The position numbers and the translations under genes are program-made. Positions 6,937 to 15,408 of a stretch of 29,490 nt of DNA are shown one piece after another. The notes below the pieces were generated by a model. That model ran no database searches. It saw only the letters and a program-made list of their open reading frames with translations, and was not told the DNA's origin. The DNA is from Bacteroidota bacterium (lineage in GTDB: Bacteria > Bacteroidota > Bacteroidia > Bacteroidales > VadinHA17). Position 1 is the stretch's first letter, and every line of letters begins with the position of its first letter. Location of the stretch: positions 1 to 29,490 of the forward strand of contig JAUWMO010000005.1 in NCBI GenBank assembly GCA_030613125.1, given 5' to 3'.

Positions 6937-8277
6937 ATGCTTTCACTTAATCTTAAACATGTATTACCTTTTCTTTCATATGATGAAATATTCAGTATGG
7001 AACAGGAGGTAACGCAAAATTTGGAGTTACTTCAAAAAAAGACCGGTTTGGGAAATGATTTTCTTGGCTGGATGGATCTCCCTGTTTCTTATGACCACCA
7101 GACTTTATCCCGGTTTCATGATCTGAGTAATGAATTTCGCAACAAAATTGATTTCCTGGTAGTAATTGGTATTGGTGGCTCTTATCTGGGAGCCAGGGCT
7201 ATAGCAGATGCTTTATCCGACAATTTTTCATTTGTTAAAGAAAAAAAACCGACTCCTAAAATTCTTTTTGCCGGTCATCATTTAAGTGAAGAATATCTTT
7301 ACGAGTTAATGGAGTTTCTTAATGATCAATCATATGGAATTGTAGTTATTTCGAAATCTGGTACAACAACAGAACCAGCTCTTGCTTTCCGGCTCCTGAA
7401 AAACCATTTACAATCAAAGGTTGGCCCTGACGAGGCTATAAAAAGAATTATCGCTATAACTGATGCTAAAAAAGGTGCTTTACGTCAGATGTCTGAACTG
7501 GAAGGGTATCAGACATTTATAATTCCTGATAATGTTGGGGGAAGGTTTTCAGTTTTTAGCCCGGTCGGTCTTCTACCTCTTTCAATTATTGGTGTGGATA
7601 TAAAGAATTTACTTGAGGGTGCAAAAGAGATGATGGATATAACATCTTTAGATGTTTCATTTAAAGAAAATCCTGCATCGCTATATGCAGCAGTAAGAAA
7701 TGGATTATACAGAAAAGGGAAGAATATCGAGATATTGGTAAACTATAACCCAAAACTCAATTATTTTGCAGAATGGTGGAAGCAGTTGTTCGGTGAAAGT
7801 GAAGGCAAAGAAAATAAAGGGATTTTTCCTGCCAGTGTAAGTTATACAACAGATCTTCATTCTCTGGGGCAGTATATTCAGGATGGTTTAAGAAACATAT
7901 TTGAAACTATTATAACTGTTAAGAGAAGCAGGCATGCAATTATAGTCCCCAATGATAAAAAAGATCTTGACAAACTGAATTATATATCCGGGAAACAGAT
8001 TGATGAAGTGAACAAAATGGCTGAATTAGGGACAATAATTGCACACGTAGATGGTGGAGTACCCAATTTACAAATAGAAATAGATGCCCTGGATGAATTT
8101 CACCTGGGCCAAATGATCTATTTATTTGAAAAAGCTTGTGCAATTAGTGGCTACACACTGGGAATTAATCCGTTTGATCAGCCCGGAGTAGAGGCTTATA
8201 AGAAAAATATGTTTGCCCTGCTTGGAAAACCAGGTTATGAAAAGGAAACTGAAAACATAAAGAATAAATTGACCTGA
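6937..8277 (+). CDS. pgi: Glucose-6-phosphate isomerase
   Basis: Interconverts glucose 6-phosphate and fructose 6-phosphate in glycolysis and gluconeogenesis. The 446-residue length fits the short bacterial form. Visible motifs: VVIGIGGSYLGARAI, phosphate-binding VVISKSGTTTEPALAFRLL, GGRFSVFSPVGLLPL (PGI signature 1), the catalytic glutamate region GESEGKENKGIFPASVSYTT with HSLGQYIQDG, and NPFDQPGVEAYKKNMFALLG near the C-terminus with the active-site lysine. ATG at 6937 is preferred to an in-frame TTG at 6931. It follows gpsA by 27 bases and is probably in the same transcript. Confidence 0.96.
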   Translation: MLSLNLKHVLPFLSYDEIFSMEQEVTQNLELLQKKTGLGNDFLGWMDLPVSYDHQTLSRFHDLSNEFRNKIDFLVVIGIGGSYLGARAIADALSDNFSFVKEKKPTPKILFAGHHLSEEYLYELMEFLNDQSYGIVVISKSGTTTEPALAFRLLKNHLQSKVGPDEAIKRIIAITDAKKGALRQMSELEGYQTFIIPDNVGGRFSVFSPVGLLPLSIIGVDIKNLLEGAKEMMDITSLDVSFKENPASLYAAVRNGLYRKGKNIEILVNYNPKLNYFAEWWKQLFGESEGKENKGIFPASVSYTTDLHSLGQYIQDGLRNIFETIITVKRSRHAIIVPNDKKDLDKLNYISGKQIDEVNKMAELGTIIAHVDGGVPNLQIEIDALDEFHLGQMIYLFEKACAISGYTLGINPFDQPGVEAYKKNMFALLGKPGYEKETENIKNKLT

Positions 8278-8332
8278 AATAAATATACAAAGTTATTAGT
8301 TATTGAAATCTAAAATCATATATTAATGTAAT

Positions 8333-9256
8333 ATGCTGGAAAACACCAGATTAAGGGGATATACTCTTGCATTCATTTCGACCATTGCTATGTCGAATGT
8401 ATATATTTTCAGTAAGGCGGCATTAAAAGAGGTTGAGCTGATACAATTTGGTTTTTATTGGTATGGATTTGCCATCCTGTGGAACATATTATATGCAGTA
8501 CCTACAAAGAGATATAAATTTATATGGCAGCTAAAACCCTCATCTTACCGGGCTTTATTGATTATCGGGATATTTGAGCTTATAGCCACAACTTTATTTT
8601 TCCTGGCGATAAACATTGTAGACAATCCAGCCATTGTCTCTTTCCTTGCAAATATGACACCCATATTTGTTACTGCTTTTGGAGTTATGTTCCTGAAGGA
8701 ACGATTCAGTTTATTGGAAGCAATTGGGTTTATTCTTACTATTTCCGGTGCATTCATACTAAGTTACAAAAAGAGTGATGCATTTTCAAATCCTTTTCTC
8801 AATGGGACGGGATATATTATCCTTTCTTCATTGATTGGTTCGGTTGCTTATATCGTGGCAAAAAAATATATTAGGAATATTGATCCGGGAATAATGGCAA
8901 TAAACAGGGTTGTCTTTCTGTTTATCTTTTCAGCTATCTTTTTAACTGTTAATGGTGTATCTCTCAGTATCTCATGGAAAGGATTGTATAATATAATGCT
9001 CGGTTCATTATTGGGTCCTTTTTTAACGGCCTTTACTCAATATTCTGCTCTACAGTATATAGAAGCGTCAAGAGCTTCTATCATACAAAGCTCTAAAGGC
9101 ATATTGGTTTTACTTGGAGCTTTAATCTATTTTGGGATATTTCCTTTATCTTATCAGGTTATTGGTGGTGCTATAACTATTTTGGGAGTAATTATGATCA
9201 CTGGGGGGGGGAAAATATTCAGGAAACACAGATTTGAAATTAGATTTAAAAGATAA
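8333..9256 (+). CDS. DMT-family transporter (EamA domains)
   Basis: The 307-residue protein is hydrophobic throughout, with about ten predicted transmembrane segments arranged as two EamA-type halves: residues about 8-125, with NPAIVSFLANMTPIFVTAFGVMFLKER closing helices 3-4, and about 150-295, with QYSALQYIEASRASIIQSSKGILVLLGALIYFG in the equivalent place. These are the hallmarks of the drug/metabolite transporter superfamily, usually exporters of amino acids or small metabolites across the inner membrane. The substrate is not predictable. A run of nine G residues at 9203-9211 encodes TGGGK near the C-terminus. It lies 55 bases after pgi in the same direction and ends just before a terminator-like hairpin. 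Confidence 0.85.
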   Translation: MLENTRLRGYTLAFISTIAMSNVYIFSKAALKEVELIQFGFYWYGFAILWNILYAVPTKRYKFIWQLKPSSYRALLIIGIFELIATTLFFLAINIVDNPAIVSFLANMTPIFVTAFGVMFLKERFSLLEAIGFILTISGAFILSYKKSDAFSNPFLNGTGYIILSSLIGSVAYIVAKKYIRNIDPGIMAINRVVFLFIFSAIFLTVNGVSLSISWKGLYNIMLGSLLGPFLTAFTQYSALQYIEASRASIIQSSKGILVLLGALIYFGIFPLSYQVIGGAITILGVIMITGGGKIFRKHRFEIRFKR

Positions 9257-9262
9257 AACACC

Positions 9263-9284
9263 CAACTATGGCAGTTGTTTTTTT
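9263..9284. terminator. Intrinsic terminator after the DMT transporter gene
   Basis: CAACT (9263-9267), loop ATGGC, AGTTG (9273-9277), followed by a T-run to 9284. It sits in the convergent gap between the transporter gene (ends 9256) and the gene on the opposite strand (ends 9294). The stem is short, so efficiency may be modest. Confidence 0.5.
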
Positions 9285-9293
9285 ATTAGCACA

Positions 9294-10634
9294 TCACGTC
9301 AGATTGTATTTTGTAACAAAATCACTCAGAACGTTATTAAGGTTTGGATACCCGATTTCCTGCAAGTCATAATAAACTCTTGTGGCAGGTTTATTGATAT
9401 TTATAAGCCTGCTAAGGTCAATAGGTGTTCCAATAATTACAGCATCACATTCAGTGTTATTTATAGTAGTTTCAAGATCTTTAAGTTGGTCATCATTATA
9501 CCCCATTGCAGGAAGAAGGACACCAATGTCAGGATAGATCCTGAATGTTTCAGAGAGCTTCCCAACTATATAGGGCCTGGGATCAACCAGTCCAGAAGCC
9601 CCGAATTTTTGAGCAGCAACTGTACCAGCTCCTATTTTCATTCCACCATGAGTAAGAGTTGGACCATCCTCCACTACAAGTACTTTTTTTCCTTTAATTA
9701 GTGATGCATCGTCAACTTTAATGGGGGAAGCACCATCAATAACAATACTTTCAGGGGCAAGTTTTATAATATTTTCCCTTACCGTTTGAATCCCTTCCGG
9801 AGGTGCACTATCCATTTTGTTAATGACAACAACATCGGCCATTCGTAATGTTACTTCTCCAGGGAAATATGTGGTTTCATGACCTGCCCGATGAGGATCC
9901 ACAACTGTAATATTCAGGTCGGGTTTATAAAAAGGAAAATCATTGTTTCCCCCATCCCATAAAATAACATCACAACCTCCCGGGTCCTTTTCTGCTTCCC
10001 TAAGAATTGCCTCGTAGTCAACACCGGCATAAATCACATTTCCTCTTACAACATGAGGTTCATACTCCTCCATCTCCTCAATGGTGCAATCATGTTTTTC
10101 GAGATCAGATAATTCTGCGAACCTTTGAACCTTTTGATTTACAAGATTTCCATAAGGCATTGGGTGACGAACGGCAACAACTTTTAATCCTTTTTCCATT
10201 AGAATTTCAATCACTCTTCTTGAAGTCTGACTTTTTCCGCAACCTGTTCTGACTGCCCCAACAGCTATTACCGGTTTGTTGCTTTTCAACATTGTATCCC
10301 TTGGCCCTAATAACACAAAATTAGCTCCGGCAGCATTTACAATTGCACTTACCGACATCACTTTTTGATAAGTCACATCACTGTATGAAAACACACAGTC
10401 ATCTACCTTATGTTCTTTAATAAGATTTGGTAACTCTTCTTCAAGATAAATAGGAATACCATTTGGATATAATTCCCCGGAAAGTTCAGCCGGATATTTT
10501 CTGTCATCAATGTCAGGAATTTGAGCTGCAGTAAAAGCTATCACATTATAGCTTTTATTATCCCTGAAAAAAGTATTGAAATTATGAAAATCTCTTCCTG
10601 CAGCACCAATAATAATAATATTTTTTTTTATCAT
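9294..10634 (-). CDS. Cyclic 2,3-diphosphoglycerate synthase-like P-loop protein
   Basis: The 446-residue product matches the family named after archaeal cyclic 2,3-diphosphoglycerate synthase as I recall it. That enzyme uses ATP to close 2,3-diphosphoglycerate into a cyclic compound. An N-terminal nucleotide-like domain starts KNIIIIGAAGRDFHNFN. The P-loop is GAVRTGCGKS at residues 126-135, followed by a VVAVRHPMPYG segment, CDVILWDGGNNDFPFYKP (Walker B-like, near residue 225-240), VVINKMDSA (an NKxD nucleotide-specificity motif that suggests a GTPase-like fold), and EDGPTLTHGGM. Bacterial homologues are widespread but their physiological reaction is not established to my knowledge, so the name should be read as a family label. 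It is transcribed alone, convergent with the DMT transporter and divergent from acpH. Confidence 0.75.
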   Translation of the reverse strand: MIKKNIIIIGAAGRDFHNFNTFFRDNKSYNVIAFTAAQIPDIDDRKYPAELSGELYPNGIPIYLEEELPNLIKEHKVDDCVFSYSDVTYQKVMSVSAIVNAAGANFVLLGPRDTMLKSNKPVIAVGAVRTGCGKSQTSRRVIEILMEKGLKVVAVRHPMPYGNLVNQKVQRFAELSDLEKHDCTIEEMEEYEPHVVRGNVIYAGVDYEAILREAEKDPGGCDVILWDGGNNDFPFYKPDLNITVVDPHRAGHETTYFPGEVTLRMADVVVINKMDSAPPEGIQTVRENIIKLAPESIVIDGASPIKVDDASLIKGKKVLVVEDGPTLTHGGMKIGAGTVAAQKFGASGLVDPRPYIVGKLSETFRIYPDIGVLLPAMGYNDDQLKDLETTINNTECDAVIIGTPIDLSRLININKPATRVYYDLQEIGYPNLNNVLSDFVTKYNLT

Positions 10635-10970
10635 GATCTGATGATTATATTTATTTATAACTGGATTTTATTTTTGATCGCTAAAGGTACATTTTAAAAA
10701 TTTAAGTTTCCAGGCTTTAAAATGTGTTAAAGGATATAAAATCCATATACTAAGCTTGTAATTAATAAATTACTGGTATAATATTTGATGCACTAAACAT
10801 ATCTGGCTTTTAGTTTTTATACCAGGATTCAATAGAGGTTATTAAAAAGCAAATTAACGCAACCTTAATTGCTAAATTTGAATCTATAATTTAAAGAGCC
10901 TATGATAATTTACGAATACTGATTGTTCTTTAAACAACCATAACAGACAAGTGAACTGAATAATAATTAA
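10635..10970. other. Divergent intergenic region (336 bases) without a gene
   Basis: Very AT-rich and free of credible coding frames on either strand. It should hold promoters for both flanking genes, but no clear TTTG/TAnnTTTG pair was found for either. The only prominent structure is the nested inverted repeat at 10773-10825. Confidence 0.6.
10773..10825. repeat. Nested inverted repeat in divergent gap
   Basis: CTGGTATAA (10773-10781) pairs exactly with TTATACCAG (10817-10825). Inside it ACTAAA (10792-10797) pairs exactly with TTTAGT (10809-10814). The result would be a two-tier stem with an asymmetric internal loop (10 and 2 bases) and an 11-base apical loop. It lies about 145 bases before acpH and about 140 bases from the start of the opposite gene. 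Confidence 0.5.
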
Positions 10971-11597
10971 ATGAATTTTCTGGCCCACATATATCTTTCA
11001 GGAAAATCAGAGCAGGTGATGGTTGGAAACTTCATTGGAGATGCTGTAAAAGGCAGGAATTATGACAAATATCCTGAACTGGTTCAGCGAGGTATTACAC
11101 TTCATCGTTTTATTGACTCCTTTACTGATACACATCAGTTAGTCCAAAGGAGTAAATTTTTATTTAATAGTCAATATCATAAATATTCAGGAGTAATAGT
11201 AGACATATTCTATGATCATTTTCTCTCCAGGTCCTGGGATACTTTTTCAAAGATCCCCTTGAGTGAATTCATTTATGTTACTTATGATATACTCAAAAGG
11301 AATTCACTGGTTTTCCCAGGTAAGGTAAAACGTTATTTTCCATTCTTTATTTTGAATAACTGGCTTGAATCATATACCTGTGTAAGTGGAATTGAAAGTG
11401 TTTTAAACCGGATGAGTAAACGGACCTCTTTACCTGATAAAACCAGCTTTGCAATTGAGATTTTATTAGAGAATTATACCTTACTTGAAGAACATTTTTT
11501 AGAATTTTTCCCTCAACTTATTGAAGCTGTTAGTAAGCAATTTGATATTGATTTTCCTGATTATCAAGAATCACAACAATACCTTCCAAGTGCCTGA
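10971..11597 (+). CDS. acpH: Acyl carrier protein phosphodiesterase (DUF479 family)
   Basis: Removes the 4'-phosphopantetheine arm from holo-acyl carrier protein, giving apo-ACP, in the cytoplasm. The 208-residue product follows the family from its first residue: MNFLAHIYLSG, then GNFIGDAVKGR (residues about 20-30), RGITLHRFIDSFTDTH (metal-binding Asp and His), and VIVDIFYDHFLSR with further metal ligands. The length is close to the usual 190-200 residues. It is a single-gene unit, divergent from the P-loop gene and convergent with the shape cluster, whose last gene ends 32 bases further on. Confidence 0.9.
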   Translation: MNFLAHIYLSGKSEQVMVGNFIGDAVKGRNYDKYPELVQRGITLHRFIDSFTDTHQLVQRSKFLFNSQYHKYSGVIVDIFYDHFLSRSWDTFSKIPLSEFIYVTYDILKRNSLVFPGKVKRYFPFFILNNWLESYTCVSGIESVLNRMSKRTSLPDKTSFAIEILLENYTLLEEHFLEFFPQLIEAVSKQFDIDFPDYQESQQYLPSA

Positions 11598-11629
11598 CTG
11601 CCTTTTTTTTTCAGGAATTTTCAGAAACA

Positions 11630-13054
11630 TCAGAGAAATTCGGTTCTTGAGGCATTAAGTCTGAGAAAAATAAAGAGCAGTATAGTAAAACCCCAAAGGG
11701 AAGAGCCTCCATAACTAATAAAGGGCAGAGGAATTCCAATTACAGGAAAAAGCCCGATAGTCATACCAATATTTACAAGAAAATGAAATAATAGTATTGA
11801 AAATACTGAATATCCATAGATTCTGCTAAAACGGGTTCTTTGTTGTTCGGCCAGGTAAAGAATTCGAAGAAGAAGCGATACAAATAATATTACTACAAAA
11901 GCACCACCGGCAAATCCCCACTCCTCACCTATGGTACAAAAAATGAAATCAGTACTTTGTTCAGGCACGAAGTTGAATTTGGTTTGTGTACCCCTTAAAT
12001 AACCTTTACCCAACATACCTCCTGAACCTATTGCAATCTTTGATTGGTTAATATTATAACCGCTCCCAAGCGGATCTGAATCCAGACCTAACAAGACATT
12101 GATCCTTTTCTGCTGGTGCTCTTTCAGGACATTATGAACAACATAATCGACAGAAAATGTGAAGGTTACAGAACCAATTAAAAAAACAAATACCAACATA
12201 ATATATTTTAACTTATACCTGTAGGAAAGGATTGAGTATATTATACCTGTGATGACCAGAGTAAGCATGATCATGAAATAAATACTTATATTCAATGAAA
12301 GGATCAGACTAATTAACCATATCAATCCACCTGTTATTATGAAAACAGTTATTCCGGTAAAAAAAAATCTCTTTCTTTTTTCGATAAAAAAATAAAATAT
12401 AAAGACAAGAATAATTAAGGCAATGATTATGTAAAGCTTATCGAAAATTAAAGTGAAGAGGAATAATAATGTTAAAATGATTCCAACAATTACATAAATT
12501 GCCGGCAAACCTTCGCGGTAAAGTACTATAATTAGTGATGCATATACCAGAGTTGAGCCAGTATCAGGCTGAAGCATAATAAGTATTCCGGGAAACACTA
12601 TAATAGCCAGGGATAAAAGGAGGTGCCGGAAATTTTGAAGTTTTATATTGGGCAGGCATAAATACCTGGCCAGAGCCAGACCAGTTACACATTTTGCAAA
12701 TTCAGAAGGTTGGAAATGAAAATTTCCAAATACAAACCAGGATCTTGATCCATGGATTTCAGTCCCTAATACCAATACAAGGATCAGGGGAATTATTACA
12801 AGTCCGTATAGCAGACTGGCAAAATATTGGTAAAATCTGCTATCTATGATAATAATGATAATTGAAATTACCAATGCTGCCATAATCCATAATAATTGTT
12901 TCCCGTACCTTTGTGAAAGGTCGAAAACGCTTTTACCGGATTCGTTAAATTCTGCAGAATATATATTTAACCATCCGATAATTATCAGGCTTAAATAGAT
13001 TCCAATAATCACCCAATCAAGGTTGCTTACTATATTAATTCTCCTTCTGACCAT
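11630..13054 (-). CDS. rodA: RodA, peptidoglycan glycosyltransferase of the elongation machinery
   Basis: SEDS-family enzyme that polymerises lipid II into glycan strands together with PBP2. Diagnostic segments: FQPSEFAK (about residue 115), MLQPDTGSTLVYASL with the catalytic aspartate, SKIAIGSGGMLGKGYLRGTQ, FVPEQSTDFIFCTIGEEWGF, and the C-terminal IGMTIGLFPVIGIPLPFISY. At 474 residues it is about 100 longer than the E. coli protein; the extra length is a hydrophobic block between about residues 195 and 300, adding roughly three membrane segments before the large extracytoplasmic loop. The start ATG at 13052-13054 lies inside the end of mrdA (20-base overlap), so translation is probably coupled. 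Confidence 0.94.
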   Translation of the reverse strand: MVRRRINIVSNLDWVIIGIYLSLIIIGWLNIYSAEFNESGKSVFDLSQRYGKQLLWIMAALVISIIIIIIDSRFYQYFASLLYGLVIIPLILVLVLGTEIHGSRSWFVFGNFHFQPSEFAKCVTGLALARYLCLPNIKLQNFRHLLLSLAIIVFPGILIMLQPDTGSTLVYASLIIVLYREGLPAIYVIVGIILTLLFLFTLIFDKLYIIIALIILVFIFYFFIEKRKRFFFTGITVFIITGGLIWLISLILSLNISIYFMIMLTLVITGIIYSILSYRYKLKYIMLVFVFLIGSVTFTFSVDYVVHNVLKEHQQKRINVLLGLDSDPLGSGYNINQSKIAIGSGGMLGKGYLRGTQTKFNFVPEQSTDFIFCTIGEEWGFAGGAFVVILFVSLLLRILYLAEQQRTRFSRIYGYSVFSILLFHFLVNIGMTIGLFPVIGIPLPFISYGGSSLWGFTILLFIFLRLNASRTEFL

Positions 13055-14876
13055 GGATTAGATCTGTTTTTAATATATAATCTTCAATCCATTTTCTGTT
13101 AACTGATCCTTTAAGATATTTCTCAATCATCAAGCTTGCAATGGGAGCGGCATATGTAGATCCAAATCCTCCATTTTCAACTACAACAACAATTGCAATC
13201 TTCGGATTATCCTTTGGCGCAAATGCGAGGAATAATGAATGATCTTCACCATGTGGGTTTTCCGCTGTGCCGGTCTTTCCACATACGGTAATTGAATCAA
13301 TCCTTGCAATCCTGGCTGTACTCCCGGTTCCCGGAGCTCCATTCACAGCAAGGTCCATTCCTTCAATAATAGCTGTAAAGTTAATTGAGTCTATGGAAGT
13401 AAAATGTTTCAATTCTGTTTTTTCCTGGTCTTCTTCTAAACCATCAATGTTTTTTGCAATATGTGGAGAGAAATAGTATCCGCGATTAGCAATTACCGCT
13501 GTCATATTTGCCATTTGAAGTGGGGTAATACCTAATTCTCCCTGCCCGATAGCCAGAGAGATCAGGGTTAAAGAACTCCACCCTGTTTTTCCATAATATC
13601 TGTCATAATAGGATGATTTTGGAATAAATCCTTTTAATTCATTAGGAAAGTCAAGACTAATTGTTTGTCCGAATCCAAAAGATAAAAGATGATTCCTCCA
13701 GCTTTCAAAAGATTCATGTATGTCAGAATATTGTCTTGAGTCAAGAATATTGCGGAACACATTACAAAAATATGCATTACACGAGTTCTGTACTGCTCTG
13801 GTAAGGTCAAGAGGAGAATAGTGATTATGGCATCCCACATAAATACCACGGGCATAGTAACCCAGGTCGCAATAATATTCTGATCGGGGAAAAAGAACTT
13901 TTTCTTGCAGACCAATTAATCCATTGATGGTTTTAAAAGTTGATCCTGGAGGATAACTAGCCATTAGTGCTCTGTTGAACAGAGGTTTAAGTGTATCTTG
14001 CAATAAATTAAGATAATTTAAGGAACGAATCCTTCCAATTAGCAGGGATGGTTTATAAGACGGTGCTGAGATCATCGCCAGAACTTCACCTGACGAAGGC
14101 TCAAGGGCAACAATACTTCCGGTTTTATTCTCCATCAGTTTTTCACCATAGGCTTGAAGATCTGCATCAAACGTAGCTGTAAGGTTTGAACCGACAACTG
14201 GTAATTCATCGTGCCTGCCATTTTGATATGGCCCTTTGATCCTGTTATGAACATCTACGAGGAAAATATTTACACCTTTCTTTCCTCTCAGAACTTTTTC
14301 ATATGATTTCTCAATTCCGCTTATTCCAATATAATCACCAAGTTTGTAATATGGATCTTCATTTATGACTTTATCACTTACTTCACCAACGTATCCCAGG
14401 ATATGCGAAGATATATCCCTGGAATATTTTCTCAGGGTTCTTGTTTGCACATAGAAACCGGGGAGGCGGAATAATTTTTCCTGTAATCTCGCATAAGTTA
14501 TGGATGATATCTGTTTTAAAAGTGGAGATGGTATGAATGTGGAATAGTCCTTTGCTTCCTGAATTTTTGTTTCAAGAGATGTTTTATCCATTGATAATAA
14601 ATTGCACAGGTCTGTTGTATCAAATGCAGATAGCTGGGATGGGACAACCATCAGATCATAGGCTGCTTCATTATACACAATGAGCTCTCCGTTTCGGTCA
14701 AAGATCAACCCACGTGCAGGAAATTGAGGGACATATCTTAATACATTGTTATCCGCACTTAACCGGTATGAAGTTTTAATAATCTGTAATGAAAATAATT
14801 TGACCAGTAAAACAAGAGCAAATAAAATAAGCAGGCCTCCCACAACAAATTTCCGGTTTTCGAACTGATTCTTCAT
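13035..14876 (-). CDS. mrdA: Penicillin-binding protein 2, peptidoglycan transpeptidase
   Basis: Cross-links glycan strands during rod elongation, as partner of RodA. The 613-residue product has one N-terminal membrane anchor (about residues 10-31), a dimerisation/pedestal domain starting ARGLIFDRNGELI (residue 54 on) and a transpeptidase domain. The three active-site motifs are all present: SxxK as S312-TFK-315, SxN as S365-CN-367, and KTG at residues 534-536. It overlaps rodA by 20 bases and follows mreD by 25 bases, in the classical mre-mrd order. Confidence 0.95.
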   Translation of the reverse strand: MKNQFENRKFVVGGLLILFALVLLVKLFSLQIIKTSYRLSADNNVLRYVPQFPARGLIFDRNGELIVYNEAAYDLMVVPSQLSAFDTTDLCNLLSMDKTSLETKIQEAKDYSTFIPSPLLKQISSITYARLQEKLFRLPGFYVQTRTLRKYSRDISSHILGYVGEVSDKVINEDPYYKLGDYIGISGIEKSYEKVLRGKKGVNIFLVDVHNRIKGPYQNGRHDELPVVGSNLTATFDADLQAYGEKLMENKTGSIVALEPSSGEVLAMISAPSYKPSLLIGRIRSLNYLNLLQDTLKPLFNRALMASYPPGSTFKTINGLIGLQEKVLFPRSEYYCDLGYYARGIYVGCHNHYSPLDLTRAVQNSCNAYFCNVFRNILDSRQYSDIHESFESWRNHLLSFGFGQTISLDFPNELKGFIPKSSYYDRYYGKTGWSSLTLISLAIGQGELGITPLQMANMTAVIANRGYYFSPHIAKNIDGLEEDQEKTELKHFTSIDSINFTAIIEGMDLAVNGAPGTGSTARIARIDSITVCGKTGTAENPHGEDHSLFLAFAPKDNPKIAIVVVVENGGFGSTYAAPIASLMIEKYLKGSVNRKWIEDYILKTDLIHGQKEN

Positions 14877-14901
14877 TCAGTCTGGAGATTTTCAGGTGTA
14901 C

Positions 14902-15408
14902 TTATTTCTTATAAATCAGATATTGGCTTAATATAATCAAAACAATGGAAAAAACCGAGCTTAATATTATCCTCAACAAGGTGCCGAAAAAATTTGTAAT
15001 AGAGAAAACTTCAAGATAAAACAGGAATAAATGATGAGCAAAAACCAATATTACCGTATAGTTCAAAAACCAGCGGAATCCATAATAAGAGAGGCGTGGA
15101 TAGGTATTAGGTTCGTATCCTTCCCTTGGTGAGGTTATTTTTAGTACAACTGGCCTCAGAAAAGCCATAAATACAGAAGCTGAGGAATGTAAACCTGGGG
15201 TATGCTCAAAAAGGTCGACTGAAAAACCGAGCAAAAAGGCAGAAACGAGCAATAACCACCCTGGGGTCTCAAATGGTATCAGTAATATAAAGAGAACATA
15301 CATAAAAGGATTTATATATACACTAATCTGTATGTTGTCAAGGATAAGAACCTGAAACAATACAAGAAAAATAAGCCGGGCACTATTTCTTAATACAAGG
15401 TTAATCAT
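14902..15408 (-). CDS. mreD: Rod shape-determining protein MreD
   Basis: A 168-residue, very hydrophobic protein with about five predicted transmembrane segments (starting LIFLVLFQVLILDNI and PFMYVLFILLIPFETPGW). Identification rests on length, hydropathy and its place between mreC and mrdA as much as on sequence; the segment DLFEHTPGLHSSASVFMAFL is typical of the Bacteroidota version (GxDxF...GLHxxA pattern). It is part of the MreBCD complex that organises the elongation machinery. The ATG overlaps the mreC stop by 8 bases, implying coupled translation. Confidence 0.88.
   Translation of the reverse strand: MINLVLRNSARLIFLVLFQVLILDNIQISVYINPFMYVLFILLIPFETPGWLLLVSAFLLGFSVDLFEHTPGLHSSASVFMAFLRPVVLKITSPREGYEPNTYPRLSYYGFRWFLNYTVILVFAHHLFLFYLEVFSITNFFGTLLRIILSSVFSIVLIILSQYLIYKK

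Noticed and set aside
9234..9701. A 155-codon + strand frame overlapping the end of the DMT gene
   Set aside because: It is almost entirely antisense to the cyclic 2,3-diphosphoglycerate synthase-like gene and has no protein-family features.
11598..11629. CCTGA/TCAGG repeat with a T-run between acpH and rodA as a terminator
   Set aside because: The T-run lies inside the loop rather than after the stem, and the stem is only 5 bp.
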